Below are positions 59,917-64,000 of a stretch of DNA of 64,000 bases, piece by piece (positions within the stretch are counted from its first letter, which is position 1; each line of letters starts with the position of its first letter). Position numbers and translations under genes: made by a program. This DNA comes from JABDMH01 sp965223165 (GTDB lineage: Bacteria > Bacteroidota > Bacteroidia > Chitinophagales > Saprospiraceae). The notes below the pieces were generated by a model that worked only from the letters and a program-made list of their open reading frames with translations, did not search any database and was not told the DNA's origin. The stretch is from the NCBI GenBank assembly GCA_965223165.1, contig CBDCVQ010000013.1, positions 1 through 64,000 of the forward strand, given 5' to 3'.

Positions 59917-61233
59917 ATGAAATTTAAGAGGGTATTGATCATAGCCTACTATTGGCCTCCAAGTGGGGGAGGAGGTGTGCAAAGGTGGGTGAAATTTGTC
60001 AAGTATTTGAGGCAGTTTGGCTGGGAGCCTGTCGTTTACACGCCAGAAATAAAGGAACGCCCTGCTGCTGACGCCAGTCTCCTTAACCAGATTCCTGAAG
60101 GATTAAAGGTCATCAAGATGCCCATCAGGGAGCCCTACAAGTACTATAAGTTACTTACCGGAAGGTCCAAGAATGATAGAGTGTATTCTGGATTTCTTTC
60201 AGAGAAGCAAGAACGTGGATTTGCTGACAAAGTGGCCATGTTTATTCGCGGCAACTTCTTTATTCCCGATGCCCGACGAGCGTGGATTCGGCCTTCAATT
60301 AGATTTCTAAGATCATACGTGGAATCGGAGTCGATTGACGCTATGATCTCGACGGGTCCCCCACATAGCATGCATCTTATTGCGATGGGGGTGGCAGCGA
60401 AGCATGCGATACCTTGGATTACTGATTTTAGGGATCCATGGACGAACATAGACTTCTACGGTCATCTGCGACTTTTGAGGTGCGCTGATGCCCGGCATCG
60501 AAGGCTTGAGCGAAGGGTTCTGCAACGGGCTAGCAAAGTGGTAACTGTCAGCCCCTCTTGGGTAGCCGACTTTGCTAGGATTTCTGGCCGATCTGACATA
60601 ACCCTGATAACCAACGGTTATGACCCTGCGGACTTTCAGGATGACCCGGGCAGACTTGACGATTTGTTCACGATCTGTCACAGTGGTTCGATGAATCAGG
60701 ACCGGAACCCACAGACTTTATGGCGCGTGCTTGCCAAACTCTGCGATGAGAATAGGAGATTTAAGGACAAGCTTAGAATCTTATTGATTGGTCAGGTGGA
60801 CATCACTGTGAGGAAATCCATTCATCAGTACAAATTAGATGGTCATCTTGAAAAGTCAGATTTCTTACCTCATGATCAGCTGATCCGTCGCATTAGAAGG
60901 GCCCAGCTCTTACTCTTAACAATAAATGCTACAGCCAACGCAGGTGGAATCATACCGGGGAAGTTATTTGAATATCTAGCTGCTGGAAGGCCCATTTTTT
61001 GTGTTGGACCACCTGAGCAGGATGCGGCTCAGATTCTCAGGACTACTCGGGCAGGTACGTGCTGGAACTATGATGACTTTGCTGGAATGGAAGAGCAATT
61101 GAAGAACTTGTTTAGTTTCTATCAGGAGAACAGGTTAAATGGTACCGGGAGGGACTATGAAGGTTTCTCTCGAGAGCAACTGGCGGGACAATACGCTCAA
61201 CTTTTGGATAGTGTTGTTTTAATCACAGACTAG
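59917..61233 (+). CDS. Glycosyltransferase, GT4-like
   Basis: 438 aa. The N-terminus VLIIAYYWPPSGGGGVQRWVKFVKYLRQFGWEPVVYTPE is typical of GT4 enzymes; ICHSGSMNQDRNPQTLWRVLAKL and AGGIIPGKLFEYLAAGRPIFCVGPPEQDAAQIL carry the nucleotide-sugar site. It probably adds a sugar to the same polymer as the GT4 at 55.9 kb. A CACTTTTG motif ends four bases before the ATG, which could be a -7-like element of a leaderless transcript. Confidence 0.88.
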   Translation: MKFKRVLIIAYYWPPSGGGGVQRWVKFVKYLRQFGWEPVVYTPEIKERPAADASLLNQIPEGLKVIKMPIREPYKYYKLLTGRSKNDRVYSGFLSEKQERGFADKVAMFIRGNFFIPDARRAWIRPSIRFLRSYVESESIDAMISTGPPHSMHLIAMGVAAKHAIPWITDFRDPWTNIDFYGHLRLLRCADARHRRLERRVLQRASKVVTVSPSWVADFARISGRSDITLITNGYDPADFQDDPGRLDDLFTICHSGSMNQDRNPQTLWRVLAKLCDENRRFKDKLRILLIGQVDITVRKSIHQYKLDGHLEKSDFLPHDQLIRRIRRAQLLLLTINATANAGGIIPGKLFEYLAAGRPIFCVGPPEQDAAQILRTTRAGTCWNYDDFAGMEEQLKNLFSFYQENRLNGTGRDYEGFSREQLAGQYAQLLDSVVLITD

Positions 61234-61289
61234 AGGCTGAGACATCTGGATCGTATCTTAAGTCGTTGTTGGGTGGGTTACGGTTGGTC

Positions 61290-62786
61290 CTAGTCAAAGT
61301 GCCGAATGATTCGAATTTTGAGTTCCGCCCAGAGTTGATTGATATCCGGCGAAACCCTAAGATATAGGGTTGCGCTCCCGAACAGCAAGGCGAAACAAAA
61401 TCCGTGGAGGAGTATGTTTAGCAGGTGATTGCCGGTACCAGGCAAGAGATAGGTTGAAATAAATGCGACAGCCCCAACAGACAGTCCTTTGAGGTGCGTC
61501 ATGGACAGGGGTTGGATGCCAAATTTCCACCAGATAAAGACAAACTTCATCACATTGTATGCGAAGATAGCAATGGCGGTCGCGTATGCAGCACCCACTA
61601 GTCCTGCAACCGGAATGAACAGATAATTGAGGTAAATTGTCAGTCCACCCAGACCTAGGAGACAGAGAAGATTGAACCAGTACCAAGGTGAAAAGGAAAT
61701 GATGGCCTGGTTGGTACTTGTCACTAGATTGACCATCTGTCCAAGGCCGATCAGAAGAAAAATCTCCTTGTAGGGTAGCAAAAGTCTCAGGTTCGAGGTC
61801 AGACTCAGAAGATCTTCAAGGCATAGCCAAGCTCCCAGCAAAATGAACAGGGCTGCTAGAAAAAGCATCTCTGACGAACGCCGATATATCTTGCCAATCT
61901 CGCGAACGTCTTTCTCTATCCAAGCCTGAGAGATCGCTGGATTGGTGATGGCCACCATCGCATTGTAAGGCATGGCGATCACGTTTGTCATGAAGAGAAA
62001 AAAGCTATAGAATCCAGCTTGTTCATAGCCAAGGTATCCCGAAATCATGAGGATGTCAATCCGAAAGGCTAGCATGCTTCCTATTGATGTAAGAGCAGAG
62101 AACAAAGCAAAAAGACCCATGCGCCTGCTCAGTTCACGTGTGAACAGCCTCAAATTGATTGAAAGTCGAATTTGTGTCAAACGCCGCAGATACCAGATCA
62201 GCCCTACCAGAGATACGGCATATATTCCGGCAAAGCCAATCTTGAAGCCGTCTAGATTTAGCAAACCCCAAAAGAAGGATAAGATCAGCAGTGGAAGAAG
62301 CACTTTGTGCATCAAATTATTGAAGAACACAGGTACGGCTACCTTCTTGTAATTGCTGATGTAAGCTGATAGGAGACTGCTAAGCCCCAGAAACCCGACA
62401 AGGGCCATTGCCAGATATCTATTATCGGCGAATATCTCAGGATCCATGTTAATTGTACTGAGCAGTCGCAGGAAGGCATCCTGACCCAGGAACAAGGCAA
62501 ATACTAAGACTGAGTATCCACCAGCCAGGCCCAAAAGAAGGGCGGTCAGAAAGTGACCACTTTGACGCTTTTTCGTACCAAATGCGGGGAAGTACCGGAG
62601 TGATACATTAGGGAGACCAAGAGTGGCGATTGGAACTAGTAATGCGGCAAAACCAATCATGAATTGCGCAAAACCGTACAGCTCCCAAGCGAGTGGATAA
62701 ATGAAGAGGTTGCTTAGGGCGCCAATCATTGCCCCGATCCAAGAGAGACTTGTATGTCTGAGCGCTTGACGCTTGATGAACCCCAT
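61290..62786 (-). CDS. Polysaccharide flippase (Wzx/MATE-like) membrane protein
   Basis: 498 aa from the ATG at 62784-62786; the open frame extends upstream but the coding character begins at MGFIKRQALRHTSLSW. About 12-14 hydrophobic helices fit the oligosaccharide flippase/MATE superfamily. LPNVSLRYFPAFGTKKRQSG and the many aromatic TM segments are Wzx-like. It moves lipid-linked repeat units to the periplasm. It is convergent with the GT4 gene, and its 5' neighbour is a gene fragment and an IS21 element. Confidence 0.88.
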   Translation of the reverse strand: MGFIKRQALRHTSLSWIGAMIGALSNLFIYPLAWELYGFAQFMIGFAALLVPIATLGLPNVSLRYFPAFGTKKRQSGHFLTALLLGLAGGYSVLVFALFLGQDAFLRLLSTINMDPEIFADNRYLAMALVGFLGLSSLLSAYISNYKKVAVPVFFNNLMHKVLLPLLILSFFWGLLNLDGFKIGFAGIYAVSLVGLIWYLRRLTQIRLSINLRLFTRELSRRMGLFALFSALTSIGSMLAFRIDILMISGYLGYEQAGFYSFFLFMTNVIAMPYNAMVAITNPAISQAWIEKDVREIGKIYRRSSEMLFLAALFILLGAWLCLEDLLSLTSNLRLLLPYKEIFLLIGLGQMVNLVTSTNQAIISFSPWYWFNLLCLLGLGGLTIYLNYLFIPVAGLVGAAYATAIAIFAYNVMKFVFIWWKFGIQPLSMTHLKGLSVGAVAFISTYLLPGTGNHLLNILLHGFCFALLFGSATLYLRVSPDINQLWAELKIRIIRHFD

Positions 62787-62817
62787 TTGACCACAAGATA
62801 AGCCAATTGCATGCAGT

Positions 62818-63041
62818 CTAAGGAATCTGGCAGATCCGGACCATTTGTAGTCTGCCATTGACTAGCTCTGGAGACACCTTAGTGCGTGATTCGATCCACA
62901 CTCTTTGTTCTGATATTCCGAAGACCGGCAAGTGCTGCTCGTCAGGCAACGTTCCTTTGAAGGTTGCTGGCTTTACATACTTGTGAAAAGCAATAGCTGA
63001 TGGGTGCTTGACCACTAGCCCATACACTGCTTGCATATTAG
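62818..63041 (-). pseudogene. C-terminal gene fragment cut by the IS21-type element
   Basis: An open frame ends at a TAG complementary to 62818-62820, 32 bp before the flippase start. It reads VYGLVVKHPSAIAFHKYV, KGTLPDEQHLPVFGISEQR and ELVNGRLQMVRICQIP, which looks like real protein but has no known family. Its frame runs back into the IS end at about 63042, so the upstream part seems lost or displaced. An intact 72-codon gene starting at a Met near 63034 is the alternative. Confidence 0.5.
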
Positions 63042-63145
63042 TGTGTAATTCGGACCAAACAGTGCCAGAGATTTCGGAGTAAAGTGTGCCATAGATGCGT
63101 ATTCCGGAGTCACTGACCCCCCTGTTCCGGAGTATTGACCCCCGT
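63042..63145. repeat. IS21-type element end with repeated TTCCGGAGT boxes
   Basis: Four related boxes in tandem: TTCGGACCAAACAGTGCC, TTCGGAGTAAAGTGTGCC, TTCCGGAGTCACTGACCCCC and TTCCGGAGTATTGACCCCC. Multiple internal repeats at the ends are typical of IS21 elements, where they bind IstA. The exact tip (near TGTGTAATTCGG, 63042) is inferred. Confidence 0.7.
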
Positions 63146-63171
63146 GTGGATAACATGCGAGTTTCAAGGTG

Positions 63172-63906
63172 TTAAGATATGTGTTTAGAAGGTTTGCGAA
63201 GACTTTTTCCTTTCAATACTATGCGATGAGCTTTGGGGACGATCCTGTCAAGAATGGCGTCAGCAATAGTGGGTTCATCAAAGTACTGGTGCCATTTGCC
63301 GACTGGCAGTTGGGAACAGATGAGTATGGAAGACCTTTCATACCTGTCCTCCAATATCTGTAGGAGGATGAGCTTGACGGCGTGACTGATGGGTTGCAGA
63401 CCGAAGTCGTCCAGGATGACCAGTTTGGCTTTTTTGATTCGGTCCAACCATTTGATAAGGGTCCCATCGGTTTTGGCCAGGGCGATTTGTTCGGTCAGGC
63501 GATTCATATTATAGTATAGGGTGCGATACCCATGGACACAGGCGTGGTTGCCCAGCGCACAGGCCAGGTATGATTTGCCGCAACCGGTAGCGCCCGTGAT
63601 CAGGACATTGTCCCCCCTGTCCAGGTAAGAACAGTCGGCCAACAGAACCAGCTGATCCTTAGACAGGTTCCTTTTTTCGGAGCAGTGGATATCCTGGATG
63701 GTAGCGTGATAGCGTAGCTTACTCAACCGTAAGAACATCTGCATTCTCTTGTGTGATCGATGCTGTTGCTCGGCATCAAGCATTCGAGCCACCATCTGGT
63801 GGGCCTCGGGCTGCTGATTGATGGGAAGGGAAAGGATGCTCTGGTAGGCGTTAGCCATTCCCTCCAACTTCATTTGTTTCATGGTCTCGATGGACGCGTT
63901 TTTCAT
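63172..63906 (-). CDS. istB: IS21-family helper ATPase IstB
   Basis: 244 aa from the ATG at 63904-63906. Walker A GATGCGKS is at residues 105-112 and Walker B LVILDDFG at 162-169; further motifs are YYNMNRLTEQIA, SQLPVGKWHQYFDEPTIADAILDRIVPKAHRIVLKG, the classic IstB end. It assists IstA in target choice and strand transfer. It lies 35 bp after the istA stop codon. The ORF is full length. Confidence 0.95.
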   Translation of the reverse strand: MKNASIETMKQMKLEGMANAYQSILSLPINQQPEAHQMVARMLDAEQQHRSHKRMQMFLRLSKLRYHATIQDIHCSEKRNLSKDQLVLLADCSYLDRGDNVLITGATGCGKSYLACALGNHACVHGYRTLYYNMNRLTEQIALAKTDGTLIKWLDRIKKAKLVILDDFGLQPISHAVKLILLQILEDRYERSSILICSQLPVGKWHQYFDEPTIADAILDRIVPKAHRIVLKGKSLRKPSKHIS

Positions 63907-63940
63907 ATTTAAAAATTTAGATTGATAAAGATTTTCGATC

Positions 63941-64000
63941 TTACTGATAGGCTTGGGCACCTCTAATATTGTTGTGCTCTGGGGTAGAGAATAACTCAGG
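63941..64000 (-). CDS. istA: IS21-family transposase IstA (C-terminal end only)
   Basis: The last 19 codons and the TAA (63941-63943) are in the window. They read PELFSTPEHNNIRGAQAYQ; HxNIRGxxxY is the usual IstA terminus, and the position just upstream of istB on the same strand agrees. The rest lies beyond 64000. Confidence 0.85.
   Translation of the reverse strand, partial: PELFSTPEHNNIRGAQAYQ

Overview
The window looks like a chromosomal segment of a Bacteroidota bacterium, most likely of the Saprospiria (Lewinella/Saprospiraceae-like) lineage. Evidence: a secreted protein with a type IX secretion C-terminal sorting domain (44.4-46.8 kb), a small exported protein resembling the C-terminal domain of the gliding/T9SS protein GldM (11.5 kb), a Bacteroidetes-type TTTG-N18-TAnnTTTG promoter before tRNA-Glu (31.6 kb), a LytS/LytTR two-component pair, and many small signal-peptide or lipoprotein hydrolases. 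Lineage assignment is inference; no rRNA gene is present.

Layout. 0-0.7 kb: molybdenum hydroxylase pair (isoquinoline 1-oxidoreductase type), the large subunit cut by the window edge. 1.3-7.6 kb: a SAM methyltransferase, a homocysteine S-methyltransferase, and a minus-strand operon of a GcvT-like aminomethyltransferase with two tandem PYROXD2/phytoene-desaturase-like flavoproteins. 7.7-9.65 kb: a 210-bp hexanucleotide array, then a MarR regulator with a flavodoxin-like reductase and a perfect 17-bp operator-like palindrome. 9.6-11.4 kb: LytTR response regulator and histidine kinase. 11.5-18.2 kb: small metabolic genes, FkbM methyltransferase, ACT-domain protein, alpha/beta hydrolase, MsrA. 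18.5-21.1 kb: SSB, a four-helix-bundle (S23-type) gene between inverted repeat arrays, a TonB-C protein and an SH3/NlpC-P60 hydrolase. 21.4-30.9 kb: Gfo/Idh oxidoreductase, fasciclin lipoprotein, an arginyltransferase-like GNAT protein, a murein-recycling pair (dipeptide epimerase and LD-carboxypeptidase), glmS, a beta-lactamase-fold hydrolase and gap. 31-34.8 kb: tRNA-Glu, an orphan TPR membrane protein, a decayed transposase and an unknown exported protein; this stretch looks more AT-rich than its surroundings. 34.8-44.3 kb: sodium:solute symporter with its small partner, a group II intron, and a catabolic operon (SDR, Gfo/Idh, sugar isomerase, GH88, PmoA-like) that probably degrades a uronate-containing sugar. 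44.4-54.7 kb: T9SS surface protein, thioesterase, ArsC/Spx-like protein, miaA, acyltransferase, GH5 glycosidase, proC, isoaspartyl peptidase, GT2, acetyltransferase. 54.9-62.8 kb: surface-polysaccharide genes (epimerase, two GT4 glycosyltransferases, YfhO, flippase). 62.8-64 kb: an IS21-family element that appears to have cut an upstream gene.

The most notable non-coding content is a set of small repeat elements. (1) A fold-back MITE of about 165 bp occurs twice; one copy sits inside a 74-codon ORF that is translationally coupled to an ACT-domain gene, and removing the MITE plus one CTAG target duplication restores the frame exactly. (2) A roughly 290-bp element occurs twice, at 0.83 and 31.3 kb, and keeps two strong hairpins. 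(3) A GTGACTA-type short repeat forms inverted arrays around the four-helix-bundle gene and recurs next to the group II intron. (4) There are 6-bp and 17-bp tandem arrays. I did not find a CRISPR array, a phage or a defence island.
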